A stretch of DNA of 32,764 nucleotides, taken from contig NZ_FOTL01000027.1 in the NCBI RefSeq assembly GCF_900114585.1, positions 1-32,764 on the forward strand, in the 5' to 3' direction. The stretch is from Methanobrevibacter olleyae. GTDB lineage: Archaea; Methanobacteriota; Methanobacteria; Methanobacteriales; Methanobacteriaceae. This document shows, one piece after another, positions 1 through 7,822 of this stretch (its first letter is position 1; each line of letters starts with the position of its first letter). The notes below the pieces were generated by a model, which saw nothing but the letters and a program-made list of their open reading frames with translations, did no database searches and had not been told where the DNA came from. The position numbers and the translations under genes are program-made.

Positions 1-318
1 TTTGATTTAAATGATTATTATGAAGCTGAAAAAGAATTACAAGGTTTAATTTATCGTAAAAATGAATTTCATAATGTTATTTATGAAATTATAAGAAAAT
101 TTATTGTTTCTAGGTATAAAAGCTTTATTTATCATTTAAAAGATAAGAAAATTGAGAGAACAACTAATAAGCTTGAAAATGCTTTTCAAAAAACTATGCC
201 TAAATCAAGAAAAAGAACTTTTAAGACTATTCGTGGTGTTTTAAAGAGAATTTATCGCAGAGATTTGATTTGGAATGAAAATCGAAAACTTAATCAAGTT
301 CATCAACAAAGTTTTTGA
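1..318 (+). CDS. Transposase, C-terminal fragment (5' end outside window)
   Basis: The frame is open from base 1 and gives 105 residues before TGA at 316-318. It is rich in Lys, Arg, Tyr and Phe, and the last 50 residues are strongly basic, as is common at the DNA-binding tail of transposases. I see no complete catalytic motif in this part. The call rests mainly on position: the stop codon lies inside the terminal inverted repeat at 302-325, and the same repeat opens the element at 32434, which carries a frame of similar composition in the same direction. The two fragments are probably the two ends of one protein type. Whether this copy is intact upstream cannot be seen. Confidence 0.75.
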   Translation, partial: FDLNDYYEAEKELQGLIYRKNEFHNVIYEIIRKFIVSRYKSFIYHLKDKKIERTTNKLENAFQKTMPKSRKRTFKTIRGVLKRIYRRDLIWNENRKLNQVHQQSF

Positions 319-325
319 AAGAGCC
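302..325 (+). repeat. Terminal inverted repeat, right end of left IS copy
   Basis: These 24 bases, ending tttttgaaagagcc, are the exact reverse complement of 32434-32457. They overlap the last codons and stop of the transposase fragment. The inner bases beyond the 24 do not match. Confidence 0.9.
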
Positions 326-561
326 TCTCTAACTTTTTAAGGATAAATTAAAATAGCCTTTTTTAATAATTTATTGATTATAGAATTTTTAGCATAGAAT
401 CTTTATTATAGAATTTTTAGTTTTAATATATTAGAATTAATTATTAATTTAAAAAAATTTCAGAAAATACTTAATTATTTTTTAATTAATTATTTCCAGT
501 TTTAAGATTAGAAATATATTTAAATTTAGCTTCTCAGCATAATTATTTAAAAAAGATAAAC

Positions 562-569
562 TTTATATG
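562..569 (+). promoter_or_regulatory. Candidate TATA box for the Get3/ArsA-type ATPase
   Basis: TTTATATG, preceded by the A-rich purine stretch agataaac, looks like an archaeal BRE/TATA pair. Transcription would start about 25 bases on, near 590, and leave a leader of about 68 bases before ATG 658. Confidence 0.5.
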
Positions 570-589
570 TTATAAGAATAAAATAACTT

Positions 590-619
590 ATTGTTACTAA
601 AACTATTGTTGCTAAAACT
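590..619 (+). repeat. 15-bp tandem repeat in the leader of the ATPase gene
   Basis: Two adjacent copies, attgttactaaaact and attgttgctaaaact, differ at one base. They sit at and just after the predicted transcription start and before the Shine-Dalgarno sequence. Confidence 0.7.
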
Positions 620-639
620 TTTTAACATTAATTTTATAA

Positions 640-1665
<1,026 letters not shown>

Positions 1666-1666
1666 G

Positions 1667-1834
1667 ATTATATTCTACTTTTTTCTATTTTTACTATTTT
1701 TACTTATTTTTAATTATTCTTTCTATTTTTATTTATTTTTACTTATTTTTACTATTTTTAATTATTCTTTCTATTTTTACTATTTTTACTTATTTTTTCT
1801 ATTTTATTATTTCAATATTTCTTATTATTTAATA
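1667..1834 (+). terminator. G-free T-rich tract, probable terminator region
   Basis: From just after the ATPase stop there are 168 bases without a single G on the + strand. They consist of T runs broken by A and C, with the phrase ctatttttactatttttac and close variants recurring. Archaeal RNA polymerase terminates at oligo-T tracts, so this probably acts as a multi-site terminator. The rest of the gap to 2025 is A+T-rich DNA with no other clear feature. Confidence 0.55.
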
Positions 1835-2025
1835 GCATACTTTATATTCTAGAAATACTATAAATTTATTTGTAGTTTAATTATTATTTTCAAAGTTTTT
1901 CAAATATTTAATATTTCAAATTTAAATTCATATAAATTATTTTAAATATTAAATATTATTTCTAAGTTTTTGCTTTTTTTTAAATGAGGGTTATTTTTAA
2001 TTATTTTCTAAAAAGGAGACTATTA

Positions 2026-2502
2026 ATGAACCCCAATAATTTAAAACTAAAAGAAATAATGAAATTTAATCCTGAAGAAATATCTGATGATGATATGGTG
2101 CTATTTGTTAATGAATTCATGAGTTCTAATTTAATCATGTTATGTGAATTAGATTATGAAATTGAAGTAATTAATGAAGAAAATCAATACTTAAGTTTTG
2201 ATGATTTTAGTGAATTTAATATTATAAGACTTGAAGATGATGAGGGTAATGAATTTATTCCATTATTTACAGATGATGATGAAATTTTTGACTTAGAAGT
2301 TCCAGGTTATGGTATTGTAATCTCTATGAGTGATTTAGCTAATTTATTATTTGATAATCCTGAAAATAATGAAAATTTAGAAGGCTTAATTTTAAATCCT
2401 TTTACAGATTATGCAGCTTCAATTCCTTATTCTTCTTTACTTGGAATGTTTAATCTTATAGAATGTGATGATCCTGACTGTAATCACGAAGATCATAATT
2501 AA
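2026..2502 (+). CDS. SseB-like acidic protein
   Basis: This is a 158-residue acidic cytosolic protein. The middle and C-terminal half resemble the SseB N-terminal domain family: an IPLFTDDDEI strand-turn, the segment YGIVISMSDLANLLF, then EGLILNPFT. These match in order the (P)xFTxxxE, V-x-M-x-x-L and LNP signatures of that family. The function of archaeal members is unknown. In bacteria the domain occurs in several unrelated contexts. The tail CDDPDCNHEDHN has two Cys and two His that could bind a metal. Start: the frame is open from 1984, but AAAAGGAG at 2011-2018 points to ATG 2026, so I shortened it by 14 residues. It stands alone, convergent with the DUF2115 gene. Confidence 0.65.
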   Translation: MNPNNLKLKEIMKFNPEEISDDDMVLFVNEFMSSNLIMLCELDYEIEVINEENQYLSFDDFSEFNIIRLEDDEGNEFIPLFTDDDEIFDLEVPGYGIVISMSDLANLLFDNPENNENLEGLILNPFTDYAASIPYSSLLGMFNLIECDDPDCNHEDHN

Positions 2503-2633
2503 AATTAGGTTTTTTCTTTTTTAATTCTTCTCTGTTTTTCTCTTATTTTTTATTTTATAATATTTGTTTCCATTTTTAATTTTTTTTAATTGGTCTCTGT
2601 TTTTCTTTAATTTTTTATTTCATTATCTAAACA

Positions 2634-3119
2634 TTATTTTACTTCTTTACAAATACAATATTTACAAGTATAATACTCATTACTTCTCATTTTTAATTCT
2701 TCTTTTATATCACAATAGTAATTAATCTTATTATTCTTTTCTTCTTTAAAAACGGTCTTACCATTACTAAAGTCCATTCCCACAGGGTGTAATGGCTTTC
2801 TAGCTATTAAACTTAAATACAAACAAATAGATTCAATGAATTTTTTAAAAATTTCTTCACTTTCAGGGGAACAGCCATCAAAAAATTTAGCTATTTCTTT
2901 TTTAATGCTATATATTTTCTTATCGGAAATTTCAATATTCTCCTCACTTTCCTCATCAATATTTAATGAGATAATCTCTTTATAGTTTTCAATATTATAA
3001 GCTGACACTTGTTTAGATATTGGGTTAATGTCTACCTTTTTCACTTTTTCTTCTAAAACCTTTATATCGTAATCTTTGATATTTTCTTTAATTTCTTCTA
3101 ATAGATCTCGTGTTTTCAT
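2634..3119 (-). CDS. DUF2115 (UPF0305) family protein
   Basis: This is a protein of 161 residues of unknown function, from a family restricted mainly to methanogenic archaea. The part that supports the call is the C-terminal third: KPLHPVGMDFSNG, then a Tyr/Cys segment ending in CDIKEEL, then a closing CKYCICKE cluster. The four C-terminal Cys could bind a metal. The N-terminal half is charged and probably helical. Start: the frame can be extended to a GTG at 3128, but that GTG lies within AGTGAT, the Shine-Dalgarno form used by tag next door and by map at 21158. ATG 3119 is therefore the better start. It lies downstream of tag on the same strand with a 47-base gap, so the two may be cotranscribed. 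Confidence 0.7.
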   Translation of the reverse strand: MKTRDLLEEIKENIKDYDIKVLEEKVKKVDINPISKQVSAYNIENYKEIISLNIDEESEENIEISDKKIYSIKKEIAKFFDGCSPESEEIFKKFIESICLYLSLIARKPLHPVGMDFSNGKTVFKEEKNNKINYYCDIKEELKMRSNEYYTCKYCICKEVK

Positions 3120-3166
3120 TTTAATCACTTATATTGCTTATTTATAAATATTTAAAATATTCAATA

Positions 3167-3724
3167 TTATAATTCTGTATATCTAAAACATTCATGAATG
3201 TGGTTATTTATTATTCCAATAGATTCTAAATAAGAATAAATGATTGTAGTTCCTACAAATTTCATTCCTCTTTCCTTTAAATCTTTAGCTATTTGATTTG
3301 AAAGTGGGGAATTAGTTTGATAATTTTCTTCACTATCTTTTAATATTTGATTATCTGTAAAATGCCAAATATAATTAGAAAAAGAACCGAATTCTTCCTG
3401 TATTTCTATAAAGATATTTGCATTATTAATTGCAGCATTTATCTTTCCTTTATGTCTGATTATTCCTTTATCGTTTCTCAGTTCTTCTATTTTATCTTCA
3501 TCGTAATTTGCCACTTTTCTAACATCAAAGTTATCAAAAGAATTTCTAAAGTTTTCTCTTTTCTTAAGTATTGTAATCCATGCAAGCCCTGCTTGAAATG
3601 ATTCAAGAACAAGCATTTCAAATAATTCTCTATCATCGTAGGTAGGTACTCCCCATTCTTTATCATGATATTCTACATAAACATCATCTACATCTTCAGC
3701 CCAAGAGCAACGTTTTTTATTCAT
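3167..3724 (-). CDS. tag: DNA-3-methyladenine glycosylase I
   Basis: This 185-residue enzyme removes 3-methyladenine from alkylated DNA and starts base excision repair. It matches the bacterial Tag family along its whole length: RCSW at the N-terminus, YHDKEWG at 19-25, LESFQAGLAWITILKKRENF in the helix-hairpin core, GIIRHKGKI, and FVGTTIIYSYLES near the end. The zinc ligands of the family appear as C6, H20, H175 and C179, and E41 sits at the place of the base-recognition glutamate. Start: AGTGAT lies three bases before the ATG. Tag is typical of bacteria and patchy in archaea, so an old transfer is plausible, although base composition here is like the neighbours. It is divergent from the endonuclease Q-type gene, which makes a small DNA-repair locus. 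Confidence 0.93.
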   Translation of the reverse strand: MNKKRCSWAEDVDDVYVEYHDKEWGVPTYDDRELFEMLVLESFQAGLAWITILKKRENFRNSFDNFDVRKVANYDEDKIEELRNDKGIIRHKGKINAAINNANIFIEIQEEFGSFSNYIWHFTDNQILKDSEENYQTNSPLSNQIAKDLKERGMKFVGTTIIYSYLESIGIINNHIHECFRYTEL

Positions 3725-3866
3725 AGAATCACTTTAAATAAGCTTAAAATTTTAATTTAATAAGATTTTATTTAATTAAATTTAATCTAATAAGTTTGAG
3801 TAAATTTTTATTAGATAAATTCATTGTTTTATTAAATATTTGTTTTTAAATTATTTATTATTTTAT

Positions 3867-3941
3867 TTTAAAAATTATTTATATTAATTTTTTTTAGTGA
3901 TGAGGTCAATCATTTTTTTCTTTAAAAATTATTTATATTAA
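3867..3941 (+). promoter_or_regulatory. Duplicated TATA-containing element before the endonuclease Q-type gene
   Basis: The 21-base string beginning tttaaaaattatttatatta occurs at 3867-3887 and again at 3921-3941. Each copy carries TTATATTA, an archaeal TATA box. The second box is centred about 26 bases before ATG 3962. That is the usual TATA-to-start-site distance, so its transcript would start at or next to the ATG. Confidence 0.55.
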
Positions 3942-3961
3942 AAAATTAAAATAATAATCAT

Positions 3962-5155
3962 ATGTTAATTAATGCAGATTTACATACTCATAGTTGTTTT
4001 TCAGCAGCTACTTCAAAGGACATGGTAATTAGCAATATAGCTCCAAAGTCTCGTGAAAAGGGATTAAACTTAGTTGGTACTGGGGATGCTTTTCATCCTA
4101 AATGGTTAGATATTATAGAAGAAAGTACAGACTATAAGGGAGATGGAATATATTCCCATAAAGATTGTGATTTTGTTTTAACAACAGAGGTAGAGGCTAA
4201 ACATAAAATTCATCATTTAATTATTTTGCCGAATATTGAAGTTGCTCGTGAATTGTCTCATAAATTAGTATCTTCCAATAAATATATTGATGGAAGACCA
4301 AGAAGTCCTTTAAGTGGTGCTGAACTTTTAGAGCTTGTTAAGGAATATGATTGTATGATTGGACCTGCTCATGCATTTACTCCCTGGACAGGTATGTATA
4401 AAACTTATGATAGTATTTATGATTGCTATGGGAAGAAGCCTGACTTTGTGGAATTAGGTTTATCTGCAGATACTGATATGGCTGATACTGTAAAAGAACT
4501 ATCTGATTTTGTATTTTTAACTAATTCTGATGCACATTCTCCATGGCCTCATAGATTAGGGAGGGAGTTTAATCAAATAGAGATGAAAGATATTTCATAC
4601 TCTTCACTTCAAAAAGCATTAAAACATAAGGATGTTAAAGCAAATTATGGCCTTCTTCCTAATTTAGGAAAGTATCATATGACTGCATGTACTAATTGTT
4701 ACAAAATCATAGATCCTGAAATTGCAAAGTCTAATAATATGAAATGCTCTTGTGGAGGAAGAATTAAAAAGGGAGTAGATTTTAGAATTAGTGAAATTGC
4801 AGATTATAAGAACGCCAAACATCCGAGCTTTAGGCCTCCTTATGTTCATTTAATGCCTCTTGCTGAAATTATTAGTATGATTTACGATAAAGGAATCACT
4901 ACTAAAACAGTTCAAAGGACTTGGCAAAGATTAATTGATTCATTTGGTCCTGAAATAGATGTTTTAATAAATACTCAATTAGAAGATATTTCAAAAATAG
5001 ATGATAAAATAGCCCTTGGAATAGAAGGATTTAGAAATAAAACACTTGATGTAGTTCCTGGAGGTGGAGGAAAATATGGTGAAATACATTTTAGTGAAAG
5101 AATAGATGAGCCTAAGCCTAAATCTGAGAAAATACTTACTTTAGATAATTTTTAA
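3962..5155 (+). CDS. Endonuclease Q-type PHP-domain nuclease
   Basis: This 397-residue protein belongs to the archaeal/bacterial PHP family that includes endonuclease Q, which nicks DNA 5' of deaminated bases (uracil, hypoxanthine) and abasic sites. The N-terminus DLHTHSCFS (H8, H10) is the first PHP metal motif. GTGDAFHP, TTEVEAKHKIHHL, GPAHAFTPW and LTNSDAHSPWPHRLGREF follow in family order. A Cys4 zinc site is at C243, C246, C262 and C264 (CTNC...CSCGG), then a helical C-terminal part with a GGGGKYGEI loop. The length fits a complete family member. The start is fixed by the metal motif directly after it. No Shine-Dalgarno sequence is visible, and the TATA box about 26 bases upstream suggests a leaderless mRNA. 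Divergent tag supports a repair role. The exact substrate is inferred from the family. Confidence 0.85.
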   Translation: MLINADLHTHSCFSAATSKDMVISNIAPKSREKGLNLVGTGDAFHPKWLDIIEESTDYKGDGIYSHKDCDFVLTTEVEAKHKIHHLIILPNIEVARELSHKLVSSNKYIDGRPRSPLSGAELLELVKEYDCMIGPAHAFTPWTGMYKTYDSIYDCYGKKPDFVELGLSADTDMADTVKELSDFVFLTNSDAHSPWPHRLGREFNQIEMKDISYSSLQKALKHKDVKANYGLLPNLGKYHMTACTNCYKIIDPEIAKSNNMKCSCGGRIKKGVDFRISEIADYKNAKHPSFRPPYVHLMPLAEIISMIYDKGITTKTVQRTWQRLIDSFGPEIDVLINTQLEDISKIDDKIALGIEGFRNKTLDVVPGGGGKYGEIHFSERIDEPKPKSEKILTLDNF

Positions 5156-5304
5156 TCTTTTCTTAACCTTATAAGAATTTATTTCAGATGATTTATAGTC
5201 TTTTTTTATTTATTATTTTTAATTCCTTAATTTTAGATTTAATATTGTAATTAGAATTATAAATAGTTACAATGATTGGATATTTTTTAAAATAGAAATT
5301 TAAA

Positions 5305-5379
5305 CAGGCTTGGCGGGATTTGAACCCGCGGTCTTTAGATTAGGAGTCTAACGCCTTATCCAAACTGGGCTACAAGCCT
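5305..5379 (-). tRNA. tRNA-Arg (anticodon CCU)
   Basis: The minus strand folds into a full cloverleaf: acceptor AGGCTTG/CAAGCCT, D arm GCC...GGC, anticodon stem TTAGA/TCTAA with loop CTCCTAA, T arm GCGGG-TTCAAAT-CCCGC, discriminator G. It is 75 nt with no encoded CCA and no intron, and it reads AGG codons. Confidence 0.93.
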
Positions 5380-5405
5380 ATTATAATTGATTTAGAAGCA
5401 TTTAA

Positions 5406-5416
5406 GATATATTAAG
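5406..5416 (-). promoter_or_regulatory. Candidate TATA box of tRNA-Arg(CCU)
   Basis: On the minus strand this reads CTTAATATATC, a TATA-like element starting 27 bases upstream of the tRNA 5' end. It lies between the two tRNA genes, so they are probably transcribed separately. Confidence 0.5.
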
Positions 5417-5467
5417 CCTTCTTATTTTCTAAGATTATGATAAAAAAATAGTTAAAAATAGTAATAG

Positions 5468-5543
<76 letters not shown>

Positions 5544-5573
5544 TATATACAACATTTAATATTATGTTTTTTA

Positions 5574-5586
5574 TGATATATAAAAC
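5574..5586 (-). promoter_or_regulatory. Candidate TATA box of tRNA-Arg(UCU)
   Basis: The minus strand reads GTTTTATATATCA, a strong archaeal TATA box starting about 31 bases upstream of the tRNA 5' end. Confidence 0.55.
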
Positions 5587-5763
5587 TATTGGTAAACTTT
5601 TTGTTTGCTTTTTTATTAATTTAAATAATTTTTTTTTAAAAAATAATCTTTTAATAATGTTATATTTTTTAAATATTATTAATTTTTTAATAATTCAATT
5701 AAGCACTTAAAAAATAAAAAAAATTAAATTAAATGAATAATTTAATTTTTTATATGAAAGTAT

Positions 5764-6318
5764 TTATTTACTGTCCTCATCAGTTGAATTACTGGTTTTA
5801 TTGGTTTTAGTTGAGTTTTTAGACTTATTATCATCTCCACCATCATCCTTTCCTGGTGAAACTTCATTACTCCATGCACCTTCTAAAATTTTACCAGTAC
5901 CTGATCCAACAAGTGCATAGCCAGTATTACCTTTAGAGTCTTTTAAAAGACAAGTGTAATATCCGCGAGAATTATATTTTACACTATAACACCAGGAACC
6001 TTCCCATCCAGCATTTTCAGCTATTTTTTTAGCTTTTTCAGGACTGATATTGTGTTTAGTTGTAGAACTTGAGCTAGAGCCACTACTGCCACTTGAGTTA
6101 GCACTACCACTACCACTATTTGTACCATTTCCAGTTATTCCTGTTCCGTTTCCACCAGTGGAGTTATTTCCTATTCCAGTATTACCTTTTTCATCAGGTG
6201 TAAATCCTGAAAGGTCATTAAATACATTATTACTATCATTAATTAATCCATATGCTGTTACTCCTGCAGCAATACATAATACGATTATTACAGAAATAAT
6301 AATGCTTGAATTATCCAT
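5764..6318 (-). CDS. Membrane-anchored Ser/Gly-linker protein with PepSY-like domain
   Basis: This is a 184-residue protein, probably outside the membrane. Residues 6-24 form an N-terminal hydrophobic anchor or signal. A Gly/Ser/Asn/Thr linker runs to about 90. Residues 91-149 (beginning ISPEKAKKIAENAG, ending TGKILEG) have the helix-then-strands pattern of PepSY domains. The last 35 residues are a charged, Asn/Thr/Lys-rich tail. Two Cys lie in the folded part. Function is unknown. PepSY domains in other proteins often act as inhibitors or binding modules of secreted enzymes. Start: the frame extends nine codons further, but AGAGGTGA lies directly upstream of ATG 6318, and the paralogue at 7254 starts with the same MDNS motif. 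N-terminal residues 1-24 are almost identical in both, so they arose by duplication. Confidence 0.7.
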   Translation of the reverse strand: MDNSSIIISVIIVLCIAAGVTAYGLINDSNNVFNDLSGFTPDEKGNTGIGNNSTGGNGTGITGNGTNSGSGSANSSGSSGSSSSSTTKHNISPEKAKKIAENAGWEGSWCYSVKYNSRGYYTCLLKDSKGNTGYALVGSGTGKILEGAWSNEVSPGKDDGGDDNKSKNSTKTNKTSNSTDEDSK

Positions 6319-6723
6319 ATTTTCACCTCTTATAAAAAGATTCAATATTTTTTAAGATAATTATATATAAATTTAAAAATCATTTTTCATAAATTCAAAA
6401 TCTTTTTAACAAAAATATTATCAAAATATTTTTTAATTTTTTAAATTGACAATATAGTATTTTATTTAGCAAAGCTATATTATAAATTTATTTATTTTCA
6501 TTGTTTTTATGATTTTTTTAAAATTAGTTTTTTAGCTGATGTTTTATACTGGGGATATGATTTTTTTAAAATTAGTTTTCTTATTTTTATTATTTTAAAT
6601 TTTATTTAAAAAAAGTTTTTAAGTTATTTTAATTTAAGTAATTATTTTAACTTTATTTTTTTATTTTTTTAAAAGAAATAAAAGGAATATAATTTAATTA
6701 TATTCCACAATATTAATTAAGGA
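6319..6723. other. Intergenic A+T-rich region with a direct repeat
   Basis: No gene is visible. The string atgatttttttaaaattag with its T-rich tail occurs at 6509 and again at 6557, a 48-base spacing. The rest is A+T-rich with several T runs. Confidence 0.5.
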
Positions 6724-7254
6724 CTATATTTTTCCTAAGTTTTTACCACTATAACTAATTGCTATTGCATCAACTACAGTTCCATTGGAATTTGCAATAT
6801 AACAAATATATTGGGTTCCATCATCTTTAACATTACTGACATAAGCTCCTTCTTCACCAATAAAACCACTAGCTATGCTTTTTGCTTGACTGGAACTTAT
6901 TTTACTTGGTTCTTGGTTCTGACTTGAGTTTCCAGAACTACTACTTCCAGATCCTCCATTTGAACTAGATGAACCAGAATTACTTCCTCCATTTGAGGAA
7001 GTTCCGCTTCCACCATTGTTTCCACTACTACTAGAACTTGAGCTTCCTGAAGTAGAAGCACCTGAATTAGTTCCATTCTTTGAATCAGTACCTAAATCAC
7101 CTATTCCATTATCACTAGGACTTGAGCTTTCTGGTGAGAATCCAGTTAAATCATTAAAAACTGTATTTTCACCTTCGCTTATTCCATAAGCAGTTACTCC
7201 TGCAGCAATACATAAAACGATAATTACAGATATAATTATATTGGAATTGTCCAT
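6724..7254 (-). CDS. Membrane-anchored Ser/Gly-linker protein with PepSY-like domain, paralogue
   Basis: This 176-residue protein has the same plan as the gene at 5764-6318. The hydrophobic N-terminus differs at only one or two positions over residues 1-23, and VFNDLTGFSPE repeats VFNDLSGFTPD of the partner. The linker (about 40-118) is longer and almost only Ser, Gly and Asn. The C-terminal domain (119-176, from ISSSQAKSIASGF to SYSGKNLGKI) again fits the PepSY pattern. The charged tail of the paralogue is missing, so the protein ends with the domain. Start: GGAGGTGA lies four bases upstream of the ATG. The 405-base gap between the two genes suggests separate transcription. Function is unknown, but a surface location is likely. 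Confidence 0.7.
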   Translation of the reverse strand: MDNSNIIISVIIVLCIAAGVTAYGISEGENTVFNDLTGFSPESSSPSDNGIGDLGTDSKNGTNSGASTSGSSSSSSSGNNGGSGTSSNGGSNSGSSSSNGGSGSSSSGNSSQNQEPSKISSSQAKSIASGFIGEEGAYVSNVKDDGTQYICYIANSNGTVVDAIAISYSGKNLGKI

Positions 7255-7322
7255 TTTTTCACCTCCTTCATTTGGAAGATATTTATAGATAAAACTTTAA
7301 ATTATTTTTTTAATTTATTTTT

Positions 7323-7453
7323 TAAATATTTATTAAAATTAAAAAATCTTAATACTTTTTATTTTTTAAATATTTATTAAAATTAAAAACTCTTAATAAT
7401 TTTTATTTTTTAAAATATTTGTTGAATTAAAAATTCTTAATAATTTTCATATT
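7323..7453. repeat. 44-bp tandem repeat, three copies
   Basis: A unit beginning taaatatttattaaaatt starts at 7323, 7367 and 7411. The first two copies are nearly identical and the third has diverged. It lies upstream of the PepSY-like gene (start 7254) and some 370 bases before frhA. Confidence 0.75.
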
Positions 7454-7586
7454 ATTATTAGTTCATTATCTTAAATATATTTTTTCATAAATTTTTGCAT
7501 TGTTTTTCATTTATTTTTATGCTGTGAAAAGTAAAAATTTAAAAAATTTGTCATTCTTATTTGTCATGATTTATCATTTTAATTTT

Positions 7587-7698
7587 TTAGCTTAACCTAA
7601 TTAATTCAATTTATTTAATGCCTATGTTCTTGTTTTCTTTCTATTTTCTTAATTCTTAATGAATTTTATTTCCTTTCCTGATATTTAGGCCAACCTAA
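7587..7698 (+). promoter_or_regulatory. Two related operator-like motifs upstream of frhA
   Basis: TTAGCTTAACCTAA at 7587-7600 and TTAGGCCAACCTAA at 7685-7698 share 11 of 14 bases. The second is part of a perfect 6+6 inverted repeat, TTTAGG-ccaa-CCTAAA, at 7684-7699. Dyads at this place, before the TATA box of a metal-dependent enzyme operon, suggest a regulator site. The regulator is unknown. Confidence 0.4.
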
Positions 7699-7743
7699 AA
7701 AATAAAAGTATTTAAATCTTTCTTTTTGATTTTAAAAGTTTAA

Positions 7744-7772
7744 TTTATATTAGTTTACTGTAATATATATTA
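7744..7772 (+). promoter_or_regulatory. Candidate frh promoter
   Basis: TTTATATTA at 7744-7752 and TAATATATATTA at 7761-7772 are both possible TATA boxes. Starts would fall near 7775 or 7795, leaving a short leader with the Shine-Dalgarno sequence GAGGTGA at 7811-7817. Confidence 0.5.
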
Positions 7773-7822
7773 ACGTTAGTTTCTAACTTTTAAAATTTTA
7801 AATAAAATAAGAGGTGACACAT

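Larger units (their letters stand above)
1..325 (+). mobile_element. 3' end of an insertion sequence (left copy)
   Basis: The window opens inside a transposase frame that ends at 318. The element ends at 325 with a terminal inverted repeat whose complement begins the second element at 32434. Only the last 325 bases are present, so length, family and outer target duplication cannot be read. The host suggests comparison with ISM1-like elements of Methanobrevibacter, but I cannot assign a family from sequence alone. Confidence 0.85.
7255..7822. other. Divergent control region between the PepSY-like gene and frhA
   Basis: This 568-base noncoding stretch serves the minus-strand gene starting at 7254 and the frh operon starting at 7823. 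It contains a 44-base tandem repeat, two related TTAG-N-Y-Y-AACCTAA motifs and two TATA candidates, listed separately. No open frame is credible. Confidence 0.6.

Noticed and set aside
3120-3128. GTG start for the DUF2115 gene
   Set aside because: The GTG lies within AGTGAT, which serves as ribosome binding site for neighbouring genes too. ATG 3119 follows at the right distance.
6050-6355. Plus-strand frame rich in Pro and Leu opposite the PepSY-like gene
   Set aside because: It is the complement of Ser/Gly codons in the low-complexity linker and crosses the start region of the real gene.
7814-7822. GTG start for frhA giving three extra residues
   Set aside because: The GTG is part of the Shine-Dalgarno sequence GAGGTGA. 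TTG 7823 gives the family N-terminus and the ligand positions C63, C66, C380 and C383.
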